DNA of 48,003 nucleotides from assembly GCA_017937655.1 (NCBI GenBank), contig JAGBDE010000010.1, positions 1 to 48,003 of the forward strand, in the 5' to 3' direction. The notes beneath the pieces were generated by a model. The model was not told the origin of the DNA, searched no databases, and saw only the letters and a program-made list of their open reading frames with translations. The translations under genes were made by a program, and so were the position numbers. Origin of the DNA: Clostridia bacterium. Lineage in GTDB: Bacteria > Bacillota > Clostridia > Christensenellales > Aristaeellaceae. This document shows positions 8,770 through 18,088 of the stretch, piece by piece (positions within the stretch are counted from its first letter, which is position 1; every line of letters begins with the position of its first letter).

Positions 8770-9390
8770 ATGAAAGTATTGCTGCTGAATTCCAGCCCCC
8801 GGTATGAGGGCTGCACCTTCACCGCCCTCAGCGAGATCCAGAAAACCCTGGAAGAGTGCGGCGTGGAGGCGGAAATTGTCCAGTTTGGCAAGGAAGCCAT
8901 CCACGGCTGCCTGGCCTGCTGGCAGTGCAAAAAGCTGGGCCATTGCGTCATCGACGACGCGGTGAACCGCATTGGCGCCATGCTGAAGGACGCGGACGGC
9001 TATGTGTTTGGCTCGCCGGTGTATTTTGCAGGCATGTCCGGCCAGCTGAAGTGCTTTATGGACCGGCTGTTCTGCGCCTACGGGGACGACATGCGCTTCA
9101 AGCCGGTGGCAGCCGTGGCCAGCGCACGCCGGGCAGGCACCACGCCCACGCTGGACGATATCAACCGCTTCTTTGGCCTCAATGACATGCTGATTGTGAC
9201 CAGCCAGTACTGGAACATGGTGCACGGCTCCGAAGCGTCCGAGGTTCTCCAGGACAAGGAAGGCATGCAGACCATGCGCGCCCTGGCCCGGAACATGGCC
9301 TGGACGCTGAAATGCATCGACGCGGGTAAAAAAGCGGGCGTAGCCCTGCCGGAAGAAGAGCCCCGTACCTTCACCAACTTCATCCGTTAA
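8770..9390 (+). CDS. Flavodoxin-fold NAD(P)H-dependent FMN reductase
   Basis: A 206-residue flavoprotein of the NADPH-dependent FMN reductase/iron-sulfur flavoprotein group. The FMN phosphate loop is LLNSSPRYEGCT near residue 4, the second flavin contact is FGSPVYFAGMSGQLKCFMDR, and a cysteine cluster (CLACWQCKKLGHCVIDD) follows the first helix-strand unit. Three closely spaced cysteines resemble the cluster ligands of iron-sulfur flavoproteins, but whether a cluster is bound is not shown. ATG at 8770 has AGGAGG 9 bases upstream. The substrate is unknown. The stop codon overlaps that of the convergent phosphatase gene. Confidence 0.88.
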   Translation: MKVLLLNSSPRYEGCTFTALSEIQKTLEECGVEAEIVQFGKEAIHGCLACWQCKKLGHCVIDDAVNRIGAMLKDADGYVFGSPVYFAGMSGQLKCFMDRLFCAYGDDMRFKPVAAVASARRAGTTPTLDDINRFFGLNDMLIVTSQYWNMVHGSEASEVLQDKEGMQTMRALARNMAWTLKCIDAGKKAGVALPEEEPRTFTNFIR

Positions 9391-10172
9391 ATGGGCGGCA
9401 GCTCTCCCCCATTTTCCGCAATTTGCCTGAGCACAGGCAGAACCTTCTCGCACCAGCGGGTTCCCGGTTTGAACAGCCGGGGATCCGCTGTTTTCATCAG
9501 GAAGGGATGCCCCGCCGTGGCCAGCATGGTTTCGTCGTTGAAATGGTCGCCGAAAGCCGCCACTTCTTCCTTCTGAACGCCCAGGCTGTCCATCAGGTTT
9601 TTCAGGCCGATGCCCTTGTTCGCCATGGTGAAGTCAAACCAGTTGCGGCCGGCCATCACCGCGCTGAGCTTTCCGGCCCACTCTTGGGTGAGCCTGTCCG
9701 CCACCGGGGCGACGCCGTCGGGCGCGAAGCCGGAAAACTTGATGATAGGTTCGTCGATCAGGGAAAAATCGCTGACGACAGCGGTGGTGTTCCTGAGACG
9801 GAAGGCCATGTCCTCCATGAACCAGCGGTCGTCGTCCAGAACATAGCAGCATTTTTCACCGCTGATCAACACCCGCATACCCAGGCTTTGCAGCTCCTCC
9901 ACAATGGTCATCACCAGCGCCCGATCAATGGGATTGGTGGCCACCACCTGCCGCCCGGTGGCGCACAGGCCGCCGTTTTCGCAGATGAAGCTCATCCTGG
10001 ACGCAATAGGCATGAACATCCGCCGCAGGTTATCATACTGGCGGCCGCTGGCAGCTGCCACCGCAATGCCCATGTCGAGCAGGCGGTTGGCTACGTCAAA
10101 AAAGCCATCGGGCAAAGTGCCGTCCTTCTCCAGAAGCGTTCCGTCCAAATCCGTTGCAATCAGGCGAATCAT
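9387..10172 (-). CDS. HAD-superfamily (Cof-type) phosphatase
   Basis: A cytoplasmic HAD phosphatase of the Cof/type IIB group, about 261 residues. Motif I is DLDGTLL with nucleophile and acid/base aspartates near residues 8 and 10. Motif II is AASGR, motif III the Lys in ANKGIGLKNL, and motif IV AFGDHFNDETML. Members dephosphorylate sugar phosphates, flavin or pyridoxal phosphates, and the substrate cannot be predicted. ATG at 10172 is preferred because AAGGA lies 11 bases upstream; the ATG at 10184 follows the same site with no gap. Its own extended -10 promoter lies upstream. Confidence 0.9.
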   Translation of the reverse strand: MIRLIATDLDGTLLEKDGTLPDGFFDVANRLLDMGIAVAAASGRQYDNLRRMFMPIASRMSFICENGGLCATGRQVVATNPIDRALVMTIVEELQSLGMRVLISGEKCCYVLDDDRWFMEDMAFRLRNTTAVVSDFSLIDEPIIKFSGFAPDGVAPVADRLTQEWAGKLSAVMAGRNWFDFTMANKGIGLKNLMDSLGVQKEEVAAFGDHFNDETMLATAGHPFLMKTADPRLFKPGTRWCEKVLPVLRQIAENGGELPPI

Positions 10173-10206
10173 CCTGCGTACCATCCTTCACAAAAAGATC
10201 GGCCCT

Positions 10207-10235
10207 ATTATACCAGAAAACCCGCGGTTTGTATC
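10207..10235 (-). promoter_or_regulatory. Promoter for the HAD phosphatase gene
   Basis: Minus strand: GATACA, 17 bases, then TATAAT preceded by TGG (extended -10). The site lies about 35 bases upstream of the start codon. Confidence 0.7.
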
Positions 10236-10281
10236 CCGGCTGTTCAAAAAAGCCGGAAGCTGTTCTTTTCCTGCATTTTCC

Positions 10282-10310
10282 TTGCATTGCGGGCATTTGT
10301 CCCATAAAAT
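10282..10310 (+). promoter_or_regulatory. Promoter for isocitrate dehydrogenase
   Basis: TTGCAT, a 17-base spacer and TAAAAT are present. The start codon is 37 bases further on. A short inverted repeat (CCGGCT/AGCCGG at about 10235-10256) lies upstream. Confidence 0.6.
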
Positions 10311-10347
10311 GTTACCCGTGATTATTTTTTGAAAGGGATGAACCCTC

Positions 10348-11544
10348 ATGAGCAAAATCCAGATGAAAACCCCTCTGGTGGAGATGGACGGCGACGAAAT
10401 GACCCGCATCCTTTGGCAGATGATCAAGGATAAGCTGATCCTGCCCTTTGTGGATCTGAAGACCGAATATTATGACCTGGGCCTCAAGCACCGTGACGAA
10501 ACCGACGACCAGGTGACCGTGGACAGCGCCAATGCTACCCTGAAGTACGGCGTGGCCGTCAAGTGCGCCACCATCACCCCCAACGCCCAGCGGGTGGAGG
10601 AATACGGCCTGAAAAAGATGTGGAAGAGCCCCAACGGCACCATCCGCGCCATTCTGGACGGCACCGTGTTCCGTGAGCCGGTTCTGGTCAAGGGCGTTTC
10701 TCCCTGCGTGAAAAACTGGAAGAAGTCCATCGTGGTGGCCCGTCACGCTTACGGCGATGTGTACAAGAACACCGAATACGCCGTCAAGGGCCCCGGCAAG
10801 GCCGAGATCTGCTTCACCGATGAAAACGGCGTGGAGACCCGCCAGACCATCCTGGAGTTCAAGGGCAGCGGTATCATGCAGGGCCTGCACAACACCGACG
10901 CCAGCATCACTTCCTTTGCCCACAGCTGCTTCCGCTATGCGCTGGATCAGAAGAAAGATCTGTGGTTCTCCACCAAGGACACCATCTCCAAGACCTACGA
11001 CCACCGCTTCAAGGATATCTTTGCCGATCTGTACGAAAATCAGTACAAGGAAGCCTTTGAGGCCGCCGGCATCGAGTATTTCTACACCCTGATTGACGAC
11101 GCCGTGGCCCGCGTGATCCGCAGCGAAGGCGGCATGATCTGGGCGCTGAAGAACTACGACGGCGACGTGATGAGCGACATGATCGCCACCGCATTCGGCA
11201 GCCTGGCCATGATGACCAGCGTGCTGGTGTCCCCCAACGGCCAGTACGAATACGAGGCCGCTCACGGCACCGTGACCCGTCACTATTACCGCCACCTGAA
11301 GGGCGAAGAGACCAGCACCAACAGCGTCGCCACCATCTTTGCCTGGACTGGCGCCCTGCGTAAGCGCGGCGAGCTGGACAATCTGCCCGACCTGTGCGCC
11401 TTTGCGGACAAGCTGGAAAAAGCCACCATCGATACCATCGAGGGCGGCGAGATGACCAAGGATCTGGTAGGCCTGTTCCAAGGCGAAGCCAAGGGTCTGA
11501 GCAGCGAAGGCTTCCTGGATGCCATTGCCGCCAAGCTGGCCTGA
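10348..11544 (+). CDS. icd: NADP-dependent isocitrate dehydrogenase
   Basis: Isocitrate dehydrogenase oxidatively decarboxylates isocitrate to 2-oxoglutarate and reduces NADP. The 398-residue product is of the dimeric, eukaryote-like class (type II), shown by the N-terminus [11 protein letters not shown], by [16 protein letters not shown], and by the C-terminal [18 protein letters not shown] with NSVATIFAW. It therefore differs from the 420-residue E. coli class. No other TCA cycle gene is adjacent, so its main job may be 2-oxoglutarate supply for glutamate synthesis. It stands alone between its own promoter and a strong terminator. Confidence 0.96.
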   Translation: MSKIQMKTPLVEMDGDEMTRILWQMIKDKLILPFVDLKTEYYDLGLKHRDETDDQVTVDSANATLKYGVAVKCATITPNAQRVEEYGLKKMWKSPNGTIRAILDGTVFREPVLVKGVSPCVKNWKKSIVVARHAYGDVYKNTEYAVKGPGKAEICFTDENGVETRQTILEFKGSGIMQGLHNTDASITSFAHSCFRYALDQKKDLWFSTKDTISKTYDHRFKDIFADLYENQYKEAFEAAGIEYFYTLIDDAVARVIRSEGGMIWALKNYDGDVMSDMIATAFGSLAMMTSVLVSPNGQYEYEAAHGTVTRHYYRHLKGEETSTNSVATIFAWTGALRKRGELDNLPDLCAFADKLEKATIDTIEGGEMTKDLVGLFQGEAKGLSSEGFLDAIAAKLA

Positions 11545-11560
11545 TAACTGCAAACAAATA

Positions 11561-11595
11561 CCGCCGCAGAGGCCATTTCTGCGGCGGCTTTTTTT
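11561..11595 (+). terminator. Strong intrinsic terminator after icd
   Basis: CCGCCGCAGA at 11561-11570 pairs perfectly with TCTGCGGCGG at 11578-11587 around a 7-base loop, followed by a run of seven T. It also covers the end of the convergent kinase gene. Confidence 0.95.
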
Positions 11596-13093
11596 ATTCT
11601 GTTTCCATGTTTTGCACAGGAAGCTTGACGGAGAAAGTAGTTCCCACGCCCACCTTGCTGCGCACGTTGATCTTTCCCCCATGGGCCACCGCAATGATGC
11701 GGGCGATGCTCAGACCCAGGCCGTGACCGCTGGTCTGGCTCTTGCGGGCTTCATCGCAGCGGTAGAACCGGTCGAAGATCTTGGTCATGTCCTTGGCGGC
11801 GATGCCCTCGCCGGTATCCTGGACGCTGAGGGTGCAGGTATTTTCCTCGCACTTCATGCCGATGGTGATCTTCCCGCCGGCCGGGGTGTACTTGATGGCG
11901 TTGTCCAGCAGGATGCGCATCAGCTGCTTGATCATGCCCTTGTCCGCGTGCAGGGTGCAGCCGCCGGTCACATTCAGGCAGAACTCGTGCTGATCGGACA
12001 GCATCTTGGCCTCCCGGTGCAGCTCGCTGACCACTTCCAGGGGGTTGAAGTCCTCCATTTCCAGCATCAGGGTCTTTTTGTCGTGGCGGGCCAGGAAAAG
12101 CAGCCGCTCCACAAGCTCCTTCATGCTGGTGGATTCCTGGGCGATGGCGTTGATGCCCTCGTCCAGCACCTCCGGGTCGGTCTTGCCCCAGCGCTTGAGC
12201 ATGCTCACATAGCCCTGGATGACGGCAATGGGCGTGCGCAGCTCGTGAGATGCATCGCTGACGAACTGCTTCTGGCTGTTATAGCTCAGCTCGATGCGGT
12301 CCAACATGCCGTTGATGACCAGCGCCAGATCTTTCAGCTCATTCTTGGTGCCCTCCACATTGATGCGCTCGCTGAGGTTGTTGGCCCCCAGGGTGGCGGC
12401 GGTTTCCGCCATATCGGTGATGGGCTTGAGCACCTTCTTGTTCAGCCGGTTCCGGTGCCGGAGGAAATACACGATGCGAAGCAGGTCAAAGCACAGCAGC
12501 GTCCAAAGCAGCACTTTGGAGGTGTGCATGAGGACGTCCGCAGGGTAATGGAACACAGCGCCGCCATGAAGCGTATTGCGGTAGATGAGCAGCGTATGAG
12601 AGCCGTCCTCCTGGGTGAAATCACTGAAAAGGAGGGCCGCGCTTTTGGCCACGGTCTGGATGCCGGACTCGAAGGTCTCGGTGTGAAGATGCACCTCCGT
12701 GAAAGGCGTGCCCATGAGCTGCTGGGCGGCGTAGGCGGTGCCGTCGGCAGGCTCCTGAGCCGCCACCAGCGCAACGCTGCGGTTGATGCCCGGCAGCTGG
12801 GCCAGCCCCAAGGCGAGCTGCACCGCCAGCAGCATGGGAATGGTGGTGCGGATCAGCTGCCCGGCGGCGTACAGGGCCACCCGAAGCACCAGCGAAAGCC
12901 GCAGCTTGCTGGTCAGGCGGCGGATGGCGCCGTTCCAGCTCTGGCCAATCCGGTTCAGGCCGCTTAATGGCTTTTCCTGCGAAACCGGCATCTCCGGCTC
13001 CATATCCACCTCCACCACGGTGCGTTCCGTGGCGGGCGGGTTGTCCACGAAGGGTTCGCCATCCAGGGCGACGCTCTGCTTATGCGTTTTCAT
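11594..13093 (-). CDS. Sensor histidine kinase, second two-component system
   Basis: A 499-residue membrane kinase. An unusually long cytoplasmic N-terminal tail (about 65 residues, acidic and proline-bearing) precedes TM1 near 68-100. An external region spans 105-190 and TM2 is near 193-212. Then come HAMP, the HisKA box SDASHELRTPIAVIQGY with His283, the N box LLDNAIKYTP, DTGEGIAAKD and GHGLGLSIA. ATG at 13093 overlaps the regulator stop by 14 bases. The overall layout resembles CssS/BaeS-like envelope sensors. Being third in an operon with a UBA-like membrane protein suggests a cell-envelope signal, but the ligand is not known. Confidence 0.93.
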   Translation of the reverse strand: MKTHKQSVALDGEPFVDNPPATERTVVEVDMEPEMPVSQEKPLSGLNRIGQSWNGAIRRLTSKLRLSLVLRVALYAAGQLIRTTIPMLLAVQLALGLAQLPGINRSVALVAAQEPADGTAYAAQQLMGTPFTEVHLHTETFESGIQTVAKSAALLFSDFTQEDGSHTLLIYRNTLHGGAVFHYPADVLMHTSKVLLWTLLCFDLLRIVYFLRHRNRLNKKVLKPITDMAETAATLGANNLSERINVEGTKNELKDLALVINGMLDRIELSYNSQKQFVSDASHELRTPIAVIQGYVSMLKRWGKTDPEVLDEGINAIAQESTSMKELVERLLFLARHDKKTLMLEMEDFNPLEVVSELHREAKMLSDQHEFCLNVTGGCTLHADKGMIKQLMRILLDNAIKYTPAGGKITIGMKCEENTCTLSVQDTGEGIAAKDMTKIFDRFYRCDEARKSQTSGHGLGLSIARIIAVAHGGKINVRSKVGVGTTFSVKLPVQNMETE

Positions 13094-13769
13094 AGCGGAA
13101 CATATAGCCCACAGCCCGGATGGTGTGGATGGTCTTGATGCCGTACTTATCGTCAATCTTCTGGCGCAGGTAGCGGATGTACACGTCCACGATATTGGTA
13201 TCGCCGGTGAACTCATAGCCCCACACGTTGGTGAGCAGGTCGTCCCGGGTGATGGCGGTGTTCTCGTGCTGCCAGAGGTAGTTGAGCAGGTCAAACTCCT
13301 TCTTGGTCAGGGAAATGGATTCGTCGCCGAAGCCTGCGCTGTAGCTGGCAGGCTCGATGTGAAGCTTTCCGGCGGTGCGGGTGCCGGAGGTCTGCTGCAC
13401 GTCCACCCGGTGTTTCTTCAGCGAAACCCGGATGCGGGCCAGCAGTTCCTCGATGGCGAAGGGCTTGGTCATGTAGTCGTCCGCGCCCATGTCCAGACCC
13501 ATGACCTTGTCGCTGACGTCGTCCTTGGCGGTCAGCATGATAATGGGCACGTCGTTGTGCTGCTGGCGCAAACGGCGACAGACCTCAATACCGCTCAGCT
13601 CCGGCAGCATCAAATCCAGGATCATCAGATCCGGCTGCCATTCAATGCAGGTGTCCAGGCCGGTGCGTCCGTCGTGGGCGGCTTTGACCTCGTAACCTTC
13701 GTGCTCCAGCTCCAGCGTTACAAATCGGGCGATTTTCACCTCGTCCTCAACGATCAGAATCTTGCTCAC
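13080..13769 (-). CDS. OmpR/PhoB-family response regulator, second system
   Basis: A 229-residue winged-helix response regulator. The receiver has VEDE near residue 7, phosphoacceptor Asp52 (ILDLMLPE), the switch Thr in MLTAKDD and Lys in MTKPFAIEE. The effector domain has LTKKEFDLL and ends TIRAVGYMFRYE. The start is GTG at 13769, 6-7 bases after GGGGGAG; the upstream ATG-initiated extension has no ribosome site and would add residues unlike the family. It sits between the UBA-like membrane protein gene and its kinase. Confidence 0.94.
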   Translation of the reverse strand: MSKILIVEDEVKIARFVTLELEHEGYEVKAAHDGRTGLDTCIEWQPDLMILDLMLPELSGIEVCRRLRQQHNDVPIIMLTAKDDVSDKVMGLDMGADDYMTKPFAIEELLARIRVSLKKHRVDVQQTSGTRTAGKLHIEPASYSAGFGDESISLTKKEFDLLNYLWQHENTAITRDDLLTNVWGYEFTGDTNIVDVYIRYLRQKIDDKYGIKTIHTIRAVGYMFRYENA

Positions 13770-13796
13770 GGTGTTCTCCCCCTTAGGTTTCAATGG

Positions 13797-14396
13797 TTAG
13801 TGGATGTCCGCCTCATGGTAGCCGTCGTCGTCCTCGTGGACGTTCACGGAGCCGCCGTCCGGGAACTGCACGTTCACAGGCGTGGTGCCGCTGGCAGCGC
13901 CCCGGGATGCATCCTGCTTGTCCTCTTCCTTTCCGGAAAAGCTGCGGCTGATGTTATCCACCGTATTGGTGACGGTATCCTTGGCCTTGCGAACCAGGTC
14001 GTCAAAGCTCTCGCCGGCAAAATCCGGGCTGTCCTTTTCAAAGGAAAGGTGATAGCCCAGCACCAGGCAGGCAATCAGTCCCCCGATGACGATGTGGGGC
14101 GCGGTCAGCATGGTGATGATCACCGCCAGGGCGCTGACGTTCAGCACAGGAACATCGCCCTTGTTGGCCTTGATGCGCAGGCAGTACAGGAAGGAAAAAA
14201 TCCCCTTGATGCCCTTGCCGCCGTCAGCTCCGCCCCGGGGCTGTGCGTCCTTCTTGAGCTTGCCGTTCTTTTCCAGGTCCACCAGAGACCGGGCCACGCT
14301 GCCGTTGTGGTATTCCAGCAGGTTTACAGCCTCCTCGTAGGTGATGCCGCTTTTGCGGCGCAAAATTTCAATATCTTCAATGCTAAAGCGAGCCAT
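13797..14396 (-). CDS. UBA-like (DUF4342-type) membrane protein
   Basis: A 199-residue protein of unknown function. Residues 1-45 form a UBA-like helical domain (SGITYEEAVNLLEYHNGSV) like that of DUF4342 proteins and the N-terminus of elongation factor Ts. A hydrophobic region of one long or two short membrane helices covers about 83-118. The cytoplasmic tail is charged, contains a possible amphipathic helix (about 125-150), and ends in an acidic, His-bearing stretch. It is the first gene of a three-gene operon with a regulator and kinase and has a full AGGAGG site. A role as a sensor accessory or target of that system is inferred from position only. Confidence 0.75.
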   Translation of the reverse strand: MARFSIEDIEILRRKSGITYEEAVNLLEYHNGSVARSLVDLEKNGKLKKDAQPRGGADGGKGIKGIFSFLYCLRIKANKGDVPVLNVSALAVIITMLTAPHIVIGGLIACLVLGYHLSFEKDSPDFAGESFDDLVRKAKDTVTNTVDNISRSFSGKEEDKQDASRGAASGTTPVNVQFPDGGSVNVHEDDDGYHEADIH

Positions 14397-14446
14397 TCTG
14401 GCACCTCCTCAAACAAGTGCTTTTTGTTGCATCATCAGAATAGCAC

Positions 14447-14459
14447 AACCTGCCAGGTT
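14447..14459. promoter_or_regulatory. Palindrome near the TCS operon promoter
   Basis: AACCTGCCAGGTT is a perfect 6-base inverted repeat around one base. It lies just upstream of a possible minus-strand extended -10 (TGC-TATTCT at 14437-14442), in the spacer region. A second inverted repeat (GGATT/AATCC) lies at 14468-14481. These are possible operators for an autoregulated two-component operon. Confidence 0.4.
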
Positions 14460-14501
14460 TTGCTTGAGGATTTGTTAATCCTTTTATGAGAAACAGATGA
14501 G

Positions 14502-14530
14502 AAAAACGGGAGCGGCACAGGCCGCCCCCG
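14502..14530 (-). terminator. Terminator of the decarboxylase operon
   Basis: Minus strand: CGGGGGCGGC, loop CTGT, GCCGCTCCCG (one wobble pair), then TTTTT. It is placed directly after the oadA stop. Confidence 0.9.
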
Positions 14531-14543
14531 ATGGGTATGCCGC

Positions 14544-15944
14544 TTACACGGGCATGGTGTTCTGATCTTTGTTCAGCATGGTGCTGTCAATGCCCAGCTG
14601 CTTGGCCTGGCGGTACTCGAAGTACTTCATGGCCACCTGGGGGAACAGCGCGTAGCTGAGAACGTCTTCTTCCTGCTGATAGAAGTCGCGGATTTCTGCC
14701 TTGTACTTCTCCAGCTCCGGAGGAATATCGTCAGCGGGACGATGAGTGATGACCTCAGCGTCACCAATGCACTTCTTGCGCACGTCCTCGTTCACGGGAG
14801 CGGGCAGACGGCCGTACTCGCCGCGAAGCAGGCCCTTGGACTCCTTGGGAACCATCTTGTAGCGCTCGCCGGCGATGATGTTCATCACAGCCTGGGTGCC
14901 AACAATCTGGCTGGTGGGAGTAACCAGGGGAGGATAACCGAAGTCCTCGCGGACGCGGGGCACTTCAGCCAGCACATCGTAGTACTTGTCCATAGCGTTG
15001 GCCTTCTTCAGCTGGCCGATCAGGTTGGACAGCATGCCGCCGGGAACCTGGTACAGCAGGGTGTTGGCGTCGGTGGACAGCACACGGGCGGGATCGCGCC
15101 AGCCGTCATCGGTCAGCTGATCGGCCACGCCGCGGAAATAAGCGGCGATCTCGGTCAGGGCCTTCAGATCCAGGCCGGTATCGTACTCAGTGCCCTGCAG
15201 GGTGGCAACCAGAGACTCGGTGGTGGGCTGAGAAGTACCGTTGCCCAGGGGGCTCAGGCAGGTGTCCACCACGTCAGCGCCGGCTTCGACGGCCTTGAGC
15301 AGGGTCATGGCGCCGGTACCGGTGGTGTCATGGGTGTGCAGCACGATGGGCAGATCGGTCTCCGCCTTCAGGCGCTTGATCAGGCTGTAAGCGCTGTAGG
15401 GCAGCAGCAGGTTGGCCATATCCTTGATGCAGATCAGGTCAGCGCCCATTTCCTGGATCTCGGCAGCCAGCTTCACGAAGTAGTCCTCGGTGTGAACGGG
15501 GCTGATGGTGTAGCTCATGGCCACTTCAGCGGTTCCGCCGTACTTCTTGGTAGCCTTGACGGCAGTTTCCATGTTGCGCAGGTCGTTCAGAGCGTCAAAG
15601 CAGCGGATGATATCGATGCCGTTCTCAATGCTCTTCTTGACAAAGAAGTCCACCACATCGTCAGAGTAGTGCTTGTAGCCCAGAATGTTCTGGCCGCGAA
15701 GCAGCATCTGCAGCTTGGTGTTGGGCAGGCCCTTCTTCAGGGTGCGCAGGCGCTCCCAGGGATCTTCGTTCAGGAAGCGCAGGCAGCTGTCAAAGGTGGC
15801 GCCGCCCCAGCATTCCAGGGAGTAATAGCCCACTTTGTCCAGCTTTTCCAGCATGGGCAGCATCTGGGAAATCTTCATGCGGGTTGCGGCCTGACTCTGG
15901 TGGCCGTCACGCAGAATGGTATCGGTAATTCCTACCTTAGGCAT
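14544..15944 (-). CDS. oadA: Oxaloacetate decarboxylase alpha / 5S-type carboxyltransferase
   Basis: This subunit moves CO2 between oxaloacetate/pyruvate and biotin. The 466-residue product has the TIM-barrel carboxyltransferase motifs DTILRDGHQS near residue 7, the metal-binding HTHDTTGTG, the conserved Lys in CIKDMANLL, and a PYC-type C-terminal domain. It ends before a biotin domain, so it relies on the separate carrier encoded at 17216-17635, like the 5S subunit of transcarboxylase. ATG at 15944 has GAGGTG 7 bases upstream. It is the last gene of the five-gene operon and is followed by a terminator. Confidence 0.93.
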   Translation of the reverse strand: MPKVGITDTILRDGHQSQAATRMKISQMLPMLEKLDKVGYYSLECWGGATFDSCLRFLNEDPWERLRTLKKGLPNTKLQMLLRGQNILGYKHYSDDVVDFFVKKSIENGIDIIRCFDALNDLRNMETAVKATKKYGGTAEVAMSYTISPVHTEDYFVKLAAEIQEMGADLICIKDMANLLLPYSAYSLIKRLKAETDLPIVLHTHDTTGTGAMTLLKAVEAGADVVDTCLSPLGNGTSQPTTESLVATLQGTEYDTGLDLKALTEIAAYFRGVADQLTDDGWRDPARVLSTDANTLLYQVPGGMLSNLIGQLKKANAMDKYYDVLAEVPRVREDFGYPPLVTPTSQIVGTQAVMNIIAGERYKMVPKESKGLLRGEYGRLPAPVNEDVRKKCIGDAEVITHRPADDIPPELEKYKAEIRDFYQQEEDVLSYALFPQVAMKYFEYRQAKQLGIDSTMLNKDQNTMPV

Positions 15945-15971
15945 ATCTTTCACCTCATTCAAATGCAGTAA

Positions 15972-17171
15972 TTAACCGAACATGCTCAGCAGCATACCGG
16001 CAGCGATAGCGGAGCCGATAACGCCGGAAACGTTGGGGCCCATAGCATGCATGAGCAGGAAGTTGGAGGGATTGGCCTTCTGGCCTTCCACCTGGCTGAC
16101 GCGGGCAGCCATGGGAACGGCGGACACGCCGGCAGAGCCGATCAGGGGGTTGATCTTGCCGCCGGTGATCTTGTTCAGCAGCTTAGCAACCAGCAGGCCG
16201 CCGGCAGTACCGCAGGCAAAGGCGAACACGCCGACAACGATGATCTTGATGGTCTGCCAGGACAGGAAGGTGGAGGCGGTGGCGGTGGCGCCAACGGTAA
16301 CGCCCAGGAAGATGGTGACGATGTTCATCAGCTCGTTCTGAGCGGTCTTGCACAGGCGGTCAGCCACGCCGGATTCCTTGAACAGGTTGCCAAGCATCAG
16401 GCAGCCAACCAGAGGAGCGGCAGAGGGCAGCAGCAGGCTGACGATAATGGTAACAGCGATGGGGAAAATGATTTTTTCCTTCTTGCTGACGGGACGCAGC
16501 TGCTCCATGACGATGGAACGTTCCTTCTTGGTGGTCAGGGCGCGCATGATGGGCGGCTGAATGACGGGCACCAGAGCCATGTAGCTGTAAGCTGCCACAG
16601 CGATGGGTCCCAGCAGATGGGGCGCCAGCTTACCGGTGAGGTAAATGGCCGTGGGGCCGTCTGCGCCGCCGATAATGCCGATGGAAGCGGCTTCCTGAGC
16701 ATTAAAGCCAAGAACGGAATAGGAAATGATGAACACGATGAAGATGCCCAGCTGGGAAGCAGCGCCCATGAGCATGCTGATGGGGTTGGCAATCAGGGGA
16801 CCAAAGTCGGTCATGGCGCCAACGCCGAGGAAGATCAGGCAGGGGTAAATGCCCAGCTTGACGCCCAGGTACAGGAAGTCCAGCAGACCAGGGGTGATAG
16901 CCGGATCCTGGCCGCCCAGCAGTTCCCAGTGTACATGGCCGCCGGCATAGATCTCTTCGTGGTACATACCTGCAAAGGGCAGGTTGGACAGAAGCATACC
17001 GAAAGCGATGGGCATCAGCAGCAACGGCTCAAACTTCTTCACGATGGCAAGGTACAGAAGCACACAAGCAATCAGGATCATGATCAGGCTCTTGGGATTA
17101 GAAGTGACCAGACCGTAGATGCCGGAATCCTTGCAGAGTGTCAACAGGCTTTCGCCAATATTAAACTGCAT
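15972..17171 (-). CDS. oadB: Sodium-pump decarboxylase beta subunit
   Basis: The integral-membrane subunit that decarboxylates carboxybiotin and couples this to Na+ export. The 399-residue product is a multi-pass protein. It carries the signature [17 protein letters not shown], whose Asp is needed for Na+ binding in the family, and a C-terminal [15 protein letters not shown] loop. Length and hydrophobic profile are those of OadB/MmdB/GcdB. The Shine-Dalgarno (GAGAG) is weak compared with its neighbours. It lies between the biotin carrier and oadA genes. Confidence 0.96.
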   Translation of the reverse strand: MQFNIGESLLTLCKDSGIYGLVTSNPKSLIMILIACVLLYLAIVKKFEPLLLMPIAFGMLLSNLPFAGMYHEEIYAGGHVHWELLGGQDPAITPGLLDFLYLGVKLGIYPCLIFLGVGAMTDFGPLIANPISMLMGAASQLGIFIVFIISYSVLGFNAQEAASIGIIGGADGPTAIYLTGKLAPHLLGPIAVAAYSYMALVPVIQPPIMRALTTKKERSIVMEQLRPVSKKEKIIFPIAVTIIVSLLLPSAAPLVGCLMLGNLFKESGVADRLCKTAQNELMNIVTIFLGVTVGATATASTFLSWQTIKIIVVGVFAFACGTAGGLLVAKLLNKITGGKINPLIGSAGVSAVPMAARVSQVEGQKANPSNFLLMHAMGPNVSGVIGSAIAAGMLLSMFG

Positions 17172-17215
17172 TTTCTACAGCTCTCTTTCTTACAGAATAG
17201 GGAAACCAGCAATTC

Positions 17216-17635
<420 letters not shown>

Positions 17636-17681
17636 GAGAATATCCTCCTTAAATATAATGATCAAACAGGAAACGGAAAAA

Positions 17682-18065
17682 TTAGAAACGGCTGTAAATC
17701 TGTTCTTCGCGACCGGCACGGCTCCATCTGGGAGCATTGCTGATGCGCTTGACGCGGCGAACCACAAAGTTGCCTTCGCCCATCACCACATTCAGCGCAG
17801 CGACGATCGCAGCAACCACAGCCGGGTCGGCGGAACCATCGTAAGCAGCCAGAGCAGCGCTGATAGCAGCCATCACATCATCCGGCAGATCGGCGCTCTG
17901 TGCGGCCTTTACCGGGGCTGACTTGGGCTTATTTTTTTTTTTGTTCTGACCAGCGTTGGTAATCCCGGACAGGATCTTAATAAACACGATCAGGATCACC
18001 AGGCCGGCAAAAACCGTGATCATGCCAAGGGCAGCAACGCCCAAACCATACAAAAGCTTTTCCAT
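17682..18065 (-). CDS. oadG: Sodium-pump decarboxylase gamma subunit (OadG family)
   Basis: A small membrane anchor of 127 residues. A single N-terminal helix (about 5-33), a Lys-rich linker (NKKKNKPKS), an acidic/Ala-rich soluble segment, and the conserved end [20 protein letters not shown] match OadG-family subunits of Gram-positive bacteria. OadG proteins assemble and stabilise the complex; some bind zinc, but no His-rich tail is seen here. ATG at 18065 follows AAGGAGA by 7 bases, and a TTG one codon earlier is in frame. Confidence 0.88.
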   Translation of the reverse strand: MEKLLYGLGVAALGMITVFAGLVILIVFIKILSGITNAGQNKKKNKPKSAPVKAAQSADLPDDVMAAISAALAAYDGSADPAVVAAIVAALNVVMGEGNFVVRRVKRISNAPRWSRAGREEQIYSRF

Positions 18066-18088
18066 CAACGTTTCTCCTTTCCAGAAAA

